From NCBI GenBank assembly GCA_041589455.1, contig JBFHVQ010000004.1:1-64000 (forward strand): DNA of 64,000 nt. The letters run 5' to 3'. The notes beneath the pieces are model-generated. The model saw only the letters and a program-made list of their open reading frames with translations. It did not search any database and was not told where the DNA came from. This DNA comes from SZUA-229 sp041589455 (GTDB lineage Bacteria > Pseudomonadota > Gammaproteobacteria > SZUA-229). Positions 27,718 to 35,355 of the stretch are shown piece by piece. The position numbers and the translations under genes were made by a program. Numbering within the stretch: the first letter of the stretch is position 1; each line of letters starts with the position of its first letter.

Positions 27718-27798
27718 GTCAATCTGCCCTCTGGACGACTCGGTAAGGCTAAGCCGGCCATTTTACATGATTTATTACATCGGGTTGAAGTAATCGGA

Positions 27799-28324
27799 AT
27801 GATCGAGCTTATCAATAACATCAGGCTGGTTTACCTGGATACCGCTATATGGCTGCTGCTTGGGCTCTTCTTTGTGGGTCTGGTTAAGGCTTATATCAAA
27901 GCCATGCAGCGCTGGCTGGGAGGTCGCGGCGTCGGGCTGTTAGCGGGGTGGCATTGTTTGGTGCGCTGTGTTCATGCGGTCTTATACTGGCGGCACCGGG
28001 GCTAAGGCGTGCAGTAGTTTCGCAGGTGCGGTATTGGTATTTCTGTTGGTGGGGCCTGCAACAAACATTGCCAGTTTGATGCTGATTCGTAAAAAGCTCG
28101 GTGAGAAAGTAACGTTTATTTATCTGGCGGGTATATCTATGGTCAGTATTATCATGGGTTTGTTGCTAGCGTGGTTTCTTGAGTATTAGCAGAAGCAGGT
28201 CAGTTTAAACCTTGATGATCAGGAAGAGTTGTTTCCCTGTTCTGTAAGCCTGGTTTGTGCAGTCGCACTGTTATTGCTGGCGGTACCTGCGCTACGTAAT
28301 CGCTTATTGTTTTTCTTTAATTAA
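27799..28324 (+). pseudogene. Decayed SO_0444-type permease
   Basis: Remnant of an inner-membrane permease of the SO_0444 / DUF318 metal-efflux type. The N terminus (MIELINNIRLVYLDTAIWLL...AMQRWLGGRGV) is in one frame; the next conserved block, with LFGALCSCGLILAAPGLRRA, is two frames over; then most of the middle is missing and the C-terminal block (AVLVFLLVGPATNIASLML, YLAGISM) is in the third frame. That frame meets an amber TAG at 28187 and then continues in the same frame through another hydrophobic helix to a stop at 28322. At least two frame changes, a deletion of perhaps 150-200 residues, and a nonsense codon mean no functional product. Confidence 0.85.
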
Positions 28325-28463
28325 GATGGCCTGAAAACTGTAAAATGTCGATGAGAATCAACTAATTCAGGTAAAAAACTAAAATAATCATAGATATAGC
28401 GTCAATTTACTTTACATGTCGGGTTTTGCTGGTATAAATAATCTAACAAAACTAGAGGTGTGT

Positions 28464-28865
28464 ATGACGCAATTAACCACTCTTTTCAAAATAGGCTTTG
28501 CAGGATCGCTTTCCTTTTTAATATTTCCACTATGTATTGTTTCTGCTCAAGTGACGGCAGCAGAAGGAATTTTTATCAGCAAAAATAAATCACAGCACAA
28601 CCTGACGGGTGTTGAGCTTAATCGTATTAAGGCGGAGCACCAGATTAAGTTTGGAAGTAAGGAGTCTTCGGCTCACTTCAGTACGAATAATCCCTGGGAA
28701 AAGAAAAAACAAAAAACCCAGACAGCAGGTAAAAATAGTACTTGGGGTGATTGTCGTGATTATGCGTTGCACAAGAGGAACCGTTGCTATCGTGAAGGGC
28801 GAGATGCCTATCGTTGTGAGCAACTCTATGAGACACGCGTCACTTTATGTGATTCTAGTCTTTAG
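28464..28865 (+). CDS. Unrecognised exported protein with twin CX10C motif
   Basis: 133 residues from the ATG after AGAGGTGTGT; the upstream in-frame ATG at 28416 is less likely. A signal peptide is clear (hydrophobic to about residue 30, ending near AQVTAAEG). The mature protein is basic and polar, then ends in a compact four-cysteine module: C-X10-C-X9-C-X10-C within the last 40 residues, rich in Arg, Tyr and Glu and predicted helical. This looks like a disulfide-linked helical hairpin in the periplasm. I do not recognise the family. It stands alone between a pseudogene and an oppositely oriented unknown gene. Confidence 0.75.
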   Translation: MTQLTTLFKIGFAGSLSFLIFPLCIVSAQVTAAEGIFISKNKSQHNLTGVELNRIKAEHQIKFGSKESSAHFSTNNPWEKKKQKTQTAGKNSTWGDCRDYALHKRNRCYREGRDAYRCEQLYETRVTLCDSSL

Positions 28866-28891
28866 TTTGTTTTTATCAGCTTTTAATTGAG

Positions 28892-29554
28892 CTACATAGC
28901 CTGACGGATCAGATACTGAGATAACTCGAGTGCACTTGACTGCTCCTCAGTTAGTTCAGCATCAGCTTCACTGGCATGTCCTTGATTACTACTTAACAGG
29001 TTTTCCAGTACGGCTGAAAGTGCATGGATTCTTTCCTGAGCTGTGATCATCTCCAGCATTCTTGAGTAGGGTTTTAATAGGTCCAGATAAAGTATGGCAT
29101 CATGTAGTTTGAGGCTATAGAAATGCTGCTTGTCCAGTGTGTAATGTAGTGCATGATTAGGGTCACACTGGAAATTTTCCTGATCCAGTTCGGCTAATTT
29201 TTCCTGCGTCTGTTGCATGCAGCTAAGTAAACTACTTAAGCAGGATTCAATTTCACGGCGTTCGTTATAACTTGTGCGTTGGATAAACTGGTTTCTATTT
29301 GCGGTAATGGTCAGAAATTGTATAGCAAGATTGTCAATTGAGTACATCAGTGTTTTTACGGAATACTCGTGCTCTTCACCGAGAGAGAGATTTGTGTTGA
29401 AGCCGTGTTGTTGAAGATTAAGCAGTAGTGAGCTGCTAACGGTTTTCAAGCCAACTAATAATGAGTTTATCGATGCTATCGATCTGGCCATTTTTTGATC
29501 AGGTCCCTTGGTTTTATTTGCAGAAACAATTTTGTAGTCATTTTTTGCGGCCAT
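28892..29554 (-). CDS. Unrecognised helical cytoplasmic protein
   Basis: 220 residues, no signal peptide or membrane helix, rich in Leu, Ser, Gln and Glu, and probably nearly all alpha-helical. No motif I know is present. The reading frame has codon use like its neighbours and a consistent length, so it is likely a real gene. It converges with the twin-CX10C gene, 26 bases apart. No function can be offered; a helical regulatory or chemotaxis-associated role would be a guess. Confidence 0.65.
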   Translation of the reverse strand: MAAKNDYKIVSANKTKGPDQKMARSIASINSLLVGLKTVSSSLLLNLQQHGFNTNLSLGEEHEYSVKTLMYSIDNLAIQFLTITANRNQFIQRTSYNERREIESCLSSLLSCMQQTQEKLAELDQENFQCDPNHALHYTLDKQHFYSLKLHDAILYLDLLKPYSRMLEMITAQERIHALSAVLENLLSSNQGHASEADAELTEEQSSALELSQYLIRQAM

Positions 29555-29632
29555 TAAGGAGTGGCCTAAATAGTGTTTCCTGTGCCTGCGGAAAGAAAAT
29601 AACGATTTCAGGCAGTTGATACTTTATTTTTT

Positions 29633-29661
29633 AAAGCATACAGATGATGCTTTATTTTTTT
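29633..29661 (+). terminator. Weak plus-strand hairpin and T-run
   Basis: Seven-base-pair stem AAAGCAT / ATGCTTT with a seven-base loop, then ATTTTTTT. It lies in the 298-base gap between two leftward genes, so no obvious plus-strand transcript needs it; it may simply reflect AT-rich sequence. Confidence 0.3.
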
Positions 29662-29852
29662 CAAAACACTATATATTGGGGTGTGAAATTGGTCAACAAC
29701 AAATTGCTGTGGATAAGTCTGTGGGTAATGCAGGTATAGCCTGTGTGTATTGTCTAGAAATGCTATTCCCTGTGGTTTACAAGTTGATTACTGTGTTTTG
29801 AGATTGTCGGTGATTTGTAATGTATCAGACTAGCGGTAGCAGTTTAACAGTT

Positions 29853-30278
29853 TCATATTGAAAAAACTTTTGCGAGCAGATAAATAGCATAGCCTGCTCC
29901 GGCTATTTGCAGAATGTGCATGATATTTTGCAGACTGCGCATGGATTGATAGGTTCGAATATTAACAGGTTCAAGTTGCTCATTGCAGGCTTTCTGCAGA
30001 CCTTTAAGAATATGTGCGTGATTAAATACATAACTAACCGCCAGTATCGTTAGCATTAAAGCCGCAGGCTGATTGTTGACTAAAGCCGCACACAGGCCCG
30101 CGAGTAAACACAGTACTGAATTTAGACGGTATAAACGTCGGTATATATAGAGTTGACTGTTCAGTGTGCTTGTCGATTTAAGTAATGCGTGATAGAGCAG
30201 GCTGGTTAATAGCATGCTGCCTATACTGGCACCAACAAAACATGCTGAAATAAGAGAAAAAAGTACAAATAAATTCAT
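29853..30278 (-). CDS. Unrecognised small membrane protein
   Basis: 141 residues with about four hydrophobic helices (near 5-27, 53-68, 71-87 and 117-137) joined by short polar loops, including STLNSQLYIYRRLYRLNS. It resembles small inner-membrane proteins of the DUF4149 sort only in layout; I cannot assign a family. It is apparently monocistronic and oriented leftward like the YeeE gene upstream. No catalytic residues stand out. Confidence 0.6.
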   Translation of the reverse strand: MNLFVLFSLISACFVGASIGSMLLTSLLYHALLKSTSTLNSQLYIYRRLYRLNSVLCLLAGLCAALVNNQPAALMLTILAVSYVFNHAHILKGLQKACNEQLEPVNIRTYQSMRSLQNIMHILQIAGAGYAIYLLAKVFSI

Positions 30279-30783
30279 GCCGAGGATTGTAGCATTGTCA
30301 GGTGGGAAATTTCATCTGGCAAAAAGCTGTGGGTATTTCTTAAAGCTTTTGTTTTTAGTGTTGATGATTGTAATTAGAAGATGGTGTAAATAGACGCAAA
30401 TTTAAAGGCATTTTGATACGTCACTAAAACGTCGTTGCATCGTCATGCTGGTAAGCTTCTGGCAGGATCCACTGTGTGTAAAGCGATGGATCTCTGTTAT
30501 AAGTATACGGGGATGAGGTCTGTTTGGAGAGCTGAGCGTTATCTATTTAACGATAGGAATGATATCGGCTTAACGGAGGGAATGGTGCTGACCTGGTGTT
30601 CAGGTGTGATATTTACCTGGCCTGGTGGCTTAACCCTAAACTGGAAATTTTTCTGTGTCGGTGCTATTTAAACAAAAAAGCCTCAGTCCATTCAGGGGTG
30701 AGGCTTTTAGTGTTTATTGGTAAAGTATTAAGTGGGTGGCGCAATGCCTTGTATGATGTCCCGGTTTTTTCTAGATCACTTGT
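30279..30783. other. 505-base gap with no convincing gene
   Basis: Contains the terminator at 30676-30708. A plus-strand frame at 30435-30671 (internal ATG at 30486, 61 codons, Trp-rich, ending just before the hairpin) is open but has no ribosome-binding site or recognisable similarity. The region may be a degraded gene; nothing else was seen. Confidence 0.4.
30676..30708 (-). terminator. Terminator after the YeeE-type permease gene
   Basis: Ten-base-pair stem AAAAGCCTCA / TGAGGCTTTT with a 13-base loop; on the minus strand it is followed by further T residues. It lies 76 bases beyond the stop of the leftward permease gene. Confidence 0.75.
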
Positions 30784-31986
30784 CTAGTAGTTTTCCAGTT
30801 TTCTCATGCTTGATGGCAGAAGTTTAAAATCAACCAGAGAGCTTAATAGTGCTTTAATAAAGGTTGCATCTGATTCATGCACTAGCTTGTAGTACTGAAT
30901 TTTCATGGTCAGTGCGCTGCCAAAAATAATTGATATCAGCACCATGAATGAGCCTAGTGAAAGCGTAGAAACACCAGTTACTCCCTGGCCAATAGTACAG
31001 CCCATTGCAAGAACGCCACCTATGCCCATTAGTACGGCACCAATTATATGTTGTGTGGCATCTTGAACAGATGAAAACCATTCAATACGGAAGCTGCCTG
31101 TAATGATTGAGTAAATGAATGACCCCACAATGACACCGGCTAATGCCGCTACACCAAAACTGATTAGGGACGTGTCAGTCGGTGACATGGCATAGAAAAA
31201 GGTTTCACCCATTGGGTTAATAAACGTGTAGGACTGTGAGGCAACACCAACTGGAATGACATCCATAAATTCTGCAGTTTCTTTCCACACTTCACCCATA
31301 GGACCAGCGGTGAAATACCAGCCGGCAATAACAGCAAGGCCGATTACCGTACCACCGAGAATGTTATCGACGCTTTTTCTGAAGTCGGCCGATTTGAAAA
31401 TAACAACCAACATGATCAGTGCGAGAATTGAGCCGATAAGAGTACGACTTTGTTCAACTTCGCTGCCAGTAATCGATGATGCAAGGGCACCCAGGTCTTG
31501 TGCAGGGATGTCGCTTGAAGCTAGACTGATGGTGGTAGCGCTTACCCAGGGGTGGAACAGTACTTCATAGAATGATGTTTTGGTCATGAAGTAGGCAAAC
31601 ATACCGGCAATGAAAAGCACCACAATGGATTTGATGTTACCGCCACCAATACGGATCAGGGTTTTGTTACCGCAGCCAGAGGCCAGTGTCATGCCGATAC
31701 CGAACGTAGCGCCGCCAATGATATAGCGTAACCATGAAAAGCCTTCAGAGCGATAAGGAGGTAAAGATGAATCTACATTGGCGATTCCAAGGTATTCGAT
31801 GCCAACAACGCCAATCAGGGCGACGGCGACGGCCAGCATCCAGGATCTAAGGCGGCCTGTGTCGCCCATATTAACCCAGTCTGATACAGCACCCATGGTG
31901 CAAAAGTTCGTTTTATTGGCAATTGCACCCATTACGGCGGCAATACCAAAGCCAATTAACAAAATAGTCGTGGTGATTTCCATCAA
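30784..31986 (-). CDS. YeeE/YedE-type sulfur-compound permease
   Basis: 400-residue membrane protein with about ten helices, of the YeeE/YedE (TsuA) family that takes up thiosulfate or related reduced sulfur. The family cysteines that relay the ion are all present: NKTNFCTMGA near residue 27, LASGCGNKTLIR near residue 103, and LAMGCTIGQGVTG in the C-terminal half. There is no adjacent TusA-like or rhodanese gene, so the natural substrate (thiosulfate versus other sulfur species) is undecided. An AT-rich palindrome overlapping a TATAAT lies about 90 bases upstream, suggesting repressor control. Confidence 0.9.
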   Translation of the reverse strand: MMEITTTILLIGFGIAAVMGAIANKTNFCTMGAVSDWVNMGDTGRLRSWMLAVAVALIGVVGIEYLGIANVDSSLPPYRSEGFSWLRYIIGGATFGIGMTLASGCGNKTLIRIGGGNIKSIVVLFIAGMFAYFMTKTSFYEVLFHPWVSATTISLASSDIPAQDLGALASSITGSEVEQSRTLIGSILALIMLVVIFKSADFRKSVDNILGGTVIGLAVIAGWYFTAGPMGEVWKETAEFMDVIPVGVASQSYTFINPMGETFFYAMSPTDTSLISFGVAALAGVIVGSFIYSIITGSFRIEWFSSVQDATQHIIGAVLMGIGGVLAMGCTIGQGVTGVSTLSLGSFMVLISIIFGSALTMKIQYYKLVHESDATFIKALLSSLVDFKLLPSSMRKLENY

Positions 31987-32297
31987 TTTTCCTCTGTAAC
32001 AACTGCGAACCTGCTGATGGCGACTGCATTTCCCCAGCCTATTGGCTGAGATTACCTTGCATAATGAATACTATAGTTATTATATAGTACATTAGGAGTG
32101 GCTGATCTACGTCAGCTCTGTCTTTGTGGCGCAGATAATACTCGGTTTAAGGGTTTCAATGCAAGTTCCCCCATTGTTTATAATGTAAAAATGTCTGTAT
32201 TCCGCCTGGCTTGGTAACGGTCGGCTATAGCGCTCTAAGATCAGGTGTCTTTTGATATGATGTGAACTTATTGAGTTGCGTGAGCAGAAGGGCAATT
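31987..32297. other. 311-base divergent gap, YeeE-type permease / mazG
   Basis: Holds the start signals of both divergent genes. The only structured element seen is the palindrome at 32069-32089. The rest, including the GC-richer part at 32100-32240, shows no ORF or hairpin I would defend. Confidence 0.5.
32069..32089 (-). promoter_or_regulatory. Candidate operator over a TATAAT box
   Basis: Perfect inverted repeat TACTATA-N7-TATAGTA, 21 bases. On the minus strand the sequence TATAAT (32084 to 32079) lies inside it, about 93 bases from the permease ATG. A matching -35 is not evident. A dimeric repressor binding here would block that promoter; AT-rich palindromes of this kind are used by ArsR-type sulfur regulators (BigR/SqrR), but the identity is inference. 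Confidence 0.45.
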
Positions 32298-33077
32298 ATG
32301 CAAAAATTGATTGAAATTATGAAGGCATTAAGGGACCCGGAAAAAGGCTGCCCCTGGGATCAGAAGCAAAGTTTTGCCAGTATTGTGCCCTATACACTGG
32401 AAGAGGCCTATGAGGTTGCCGATGCTATCGAGCAAGGGGATATGCAGGAGTTAAAGTCTGAGCTGGGAGACCTGCTTTTCCAGGTGGTATTTTATGCCGA
32501 AATGGCCAGTGAGCAGGGTGATTTTGACTTTCATGATGTGGTCGAGGGCATCAGTGGAAAGCTGATTCGGCGTCACCCTCATGTTTTTGATAATGCGAAA
32601 TACCAGGACGAGTCCAGTTTGCATGAGGCCTGGGAGGCATCTAAAGCCAGTGAAAGAGATCAGCAGGCAGAAGCTGAGAAAGCTCGCATACTGGATGGTG
32701 TTGCAAAGGCTCTGCCTGCATTGAAGCGAGCACAAAAATTACAGAAACGAGCCGCCCGTGTCGGTTTTGACTGGCCAGATGTTGCGCCAGTTCTGGATAA
32801 AATTGAAGAAGAAATTGCTGAGCTAAGGCAGGCCATGCAGCAGAATAATCAGCAGGAAATTTTAATGGAGATGGGTGATCTATTTTTTAGTTGCGTCAAC
32901 CTGTCACGTCATCTTCGAGTTGATGCTGAAGAGGCTTTGCGTGCCTGTAACCAGAAATTTGAAAACCGTTTTGGGTTTATTGAGGATGAATTAAAGCAGC
33001 AGAAAAAGGCTTTTAAAGATTGCACCCTGAATGAACTGGAAGCATTGTGGCAACTATCAAAACAACAGGGTGAATAG
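32298..33077 (+). CDS. mazG: Nucleoside triphosphate pyrophosphohydrolase MazG
   Basis: 259 residues from the ATG preceded by AGAAGGGC; a frame extending 12 codons upstream lacks such a site. Hydrolyses NTPs to NMPs and pyrophosphate, cleaning the nucleotide pool and, in E. coli, affecting (p)ppGpp. Two MazG repeats are seen: the first with CPWDQKQSF, EEAYEVADAIE and ELGDLLFQVVF (the EExxE and ExxD metal-binding pattern), the second with KIEEEIAELRQAM and EMGDLFFSCVNLSRHL. Length and layout equal the full two-domain enzyme. It is monocistronic. Confidence 0.95.
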   Translation: MQKLIEIMKALRDPEKGCPWDQKQSFASIVPYTLEEAYEVADAIEQGDMQELKSELGDLLFQVVFYAEMASEQGDFDFHDVVEGISGKLIRRHPHVFDNAKYQDESSLHEAWEASKASERDQQAEAEKARILDGVAKALPALKRAQKLQKRAARVGFDWPDVAPVLDKIEEEIAELRQAMQQNNQQEILMEMGDLFFSCVNLSRHLRVDAEEALRACNQKFENRFGFIEDELKQQKKAFKDCTLNELEALWQLSKQQGE

Positions 33078-33135
33078 ATTTTTGGACAATATGTTTCCTC
33101 GCATATGATATTTAGCCGGAGAGTAGGAAGTCTGA

Positions 33136-35235
33136 TTACTCGATTTGCAGGTAAGCGTGGTATCGGTTACGAATATTTCTAACGTAATTAACCGGCTCGC
33201 TCCCACGCACATATCCATATCGGGCCTGTTTTGCATATTTACGTTTTGCCAGAAGTAGCATGGCATTTTCCACATTATCAAACCAGCGGTTCGGGTTTAA
33301 CCCCAGTTTTGCAGCAAGTCTGCGTGCATCTTTTACATGGCCTGCCCCCGCATTGTAGGCGGCGAGAGTGAACCACATACGATCTTTGACGCTAAGCTCG
33401 GTTTCAAAACGCTTTCGTACCCAGTCCATATATTTTACACCAGCATGTATGCCGCTATCGGGCTTATGTAAATCCTCAATGCCGAGTTCTTTAGCGGTGC
33501 GAGGCATAACCTGCATCAGGCCTTTTGCGCCAGCCCAGGACTTTGCATCAGGGTCAAAGCGACTTTCCTGATACATTTGTGCAGTTAGCAGACGCCAGTC
33601 AAACTGATACTGGTCAGCATACCGCTTAATAATTTTATCGAAAGGCGAAAGTGTGCTGTTAGAATTGATATCAATTCGATGATCTCGATATTCCTTAATC
33701 TTGTGAGGATTAAGGAAATATTTTTTATAGGTGATATTGTAAATAAGCGACTTATACTGTTGCTTTAGGAACTGATTAATCGCCGCCAGTAGTCTGGGAT
33801 TTTCAGGGCGTACCGCCCATGCATGATGTTTTTCATCGGGTAATTCGTAGGCCGCCTGAATATCATCTCTCCAGGTCAGTTCAATATCCAGCAGGTGTTG
33901 GTCCGCTAGTGTCAGATCAAATTCACCGCTGGCTACTTTTGCAATGATTTCTTCCGTTTCCATGTCTTCTGCAACGGTAACCAGCTTGAATGTATAACCC
34001 TGTTGTTGCAGTGTTTTTAATGTGTCCCAATAGGCGCTTGATTGTCGAACATATATGCTGCGACCATTTAACTGGTTCAGATTTTCGAAGAGTTTCTCAG
34101 CCGAGCGACTGATAATAACTTCAGGGGCCTTGTGATAAAAACGTGAAAAAGTGACGCCCTGCTGTTTTCTTCTTTCAGTTACTGACATAAAGCTGGCGAT
34201 AATATCGCCTTTACCTTCCAGTAACATAGGGATTTGTGCGTCATGAGAAGGCGCGGCAATGATTTCAATTCGAAGTCCGTGCTGTTTGGCAAAGACTTTA
34301 ATGAGTTCGTATTCAAAACCCAGTAATTCTCCTTTCCAGAGAAAATAGGAAGCTGCATTGTTGCGTGTGATGACGCGCAGTGTTTTGCGTTTGATGATCT
34401 GTTCAAGGTCACCTTTTTCAAGACTGTGTTTTCGCAGGCTTAACTGATGGCTGTTAAGAAACTGGTTTGCCGCCTTGAGTAGTTGAGGGTTATCAGGTCG
34501 CATGGCCCAGGCAATACCTCTTTCGCCTGTGAGTGTCGGGCCGCTTTTGAAATCATCTCTATACGCTTCAAGTATGTTGATTCGGTTGCTGTCGAGAATG
34601 GTCAGATCGATTTGCTGCTTGTTGAGTAAGTCCAGAATTTGGTCTTCCGTGAGTTCACCTGGCAGGATTTGTGTCTGTATGTTTTTATAGTTCTGGCGAA
34701 GCTGGTTAATGGTTTCTTCGAATGAAGAGCTTGCCTGATAGGCGATGCGCCGTCCGGGGAGGTCCTGAAGTTGCGATAGCGTATCGCTTTTGCGAAGTAC
34801 CAGGGTTTCTCGACTGTGTGCAAGTGGCACACTAAATGCCAGTTGCTTTTTGCGCGCTGGCGTAATCGTTAGATTGCTGGAAATCAGATCCCCTTTGCCA
34901 GTAATAAGAGCTGGTATCAGGTCTTCAAACTTTTCCACGGAGACTAACACCGCTTCCAGATCTAGTTCATTGGCAAAAGCAGTAGCGAGTTCAAGTTCTT
35001 CATAAAACGAAGGACCATTTCTGGGTAGCCATTGTTGATCAAGAGGTGTAGTTAAAATACGCAGTTCTTTATGCTGTTTAATTGTAACCAGGTCACCCTG
35101 ATGAATATATTGATTGTCAGAGTGAACTGTCGTTTTAGGTAACTGTGATACAGATTCCGTTGAGTCGCTACAGGCTGCTAAAAATAGCAGGTAGATAATG
35201 ATAGCAAAGGCGTGTTTACAGGCAGTAAAAAACAT
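33136..35235 (-). CDS. MltF-like lytic transglycosylase with two SBP domains
   Basis: 699-residue predicted lipoprotein: signal peptide with lipobox LAAC near residue 22. Two bacterial-solute-binding (SBP_bac_3) domains follow (about 55-275 and 290-515), each with ILTTPL or VITRNNA strands and GKGDLISSNLTIT / GKGDIIASFMSVT motifs. The last 155 residues are a family 1 SLT domain with catalytic Glu in AQMYQESRFDP, then GLMQVMPRTA and TLAAYNAG. MltF has a single SBP domain and about 500 residues, so this is an enlarged form. It would cleave peptidoglycan glycan strands at the outer membrane under control by a bound ligand, perhaps a muropeptide. Confidence 0.92.
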   Translation of the reverse strand: MFFTACKHAFAIIIYLLFLAACSDSTESVSQLPKTTVHSDNQYIHQGDLVTIKQHKELRILTTPLDQQWLPRNGPSFYEELELATAFANELDLEAVLVSVEKFEDLIPALITGKGDLISSNLTITPARKKQLAFSVPLAHSRETLVLRKSDTLSQLQDLPGRRIAYQASSSFEETINQLRQNYKNIQTQILPGELTEDQILDLLNKQQIDLTILDSNRINILEAYRDDFKSGPTLTGERGIAWAMRPDNPQLLKAANQFLNSHQLSLRKHSLEKGDLEQIIKRKTLRVITRNNAASYFLWKGELLGFEYELIKVFAKQHGLRIEIIAAPSHDAQIPMLLEGKGDIIASFMSVTERRKQQGVTFSRFYHKAPEVIISRSAEKLFENLNQLNGRSIYVRQSSAYWDTLKTLQQQGYTFKLVTVAEDMETEEIIAKVASGEFDLTLADQHLLDIELTWRDDIQAAYELPDEKHHAWAVRPENPRLLAAINQFLKQQYKSLIYNITYKKYFLNPHKIKEYRDHRIDINSNSTLSPFDKIIKRYADQYQFDWRLLTAQMYQESRFDPDAKSWAGAKGLMQVMPRTAKELGIEDLHKPDSGIHAGVKYMDWVRKRFETELSVKDRMWFTLAAYNAGAGHVKDARRLAAKLGLNPNRWFDNVENAMLLLAKRKYAKQARYGYVRGSEPVNYVRNIRNRYHAYLQIE

Positions 35236-35355
35236 TTATGATTCGCTCAACTTGGATGTTGTCAAGCATAGCGTAAGGCTGGACTGGGGTACAGGTATCT
35301 GCATGCCGAGCTAGAGGTATTAGGCATAGTCAATGGCTTTGATTATAATGGCGCC

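Noticed and set aside
30435..30671. 78-codon plus-strand frame ending just before a hairpin.
   Set aside because: It opens at TTG with no ribosome-binding site, the amino-acid content is unusual and no homology is apparent; kept only as a note on the gap.
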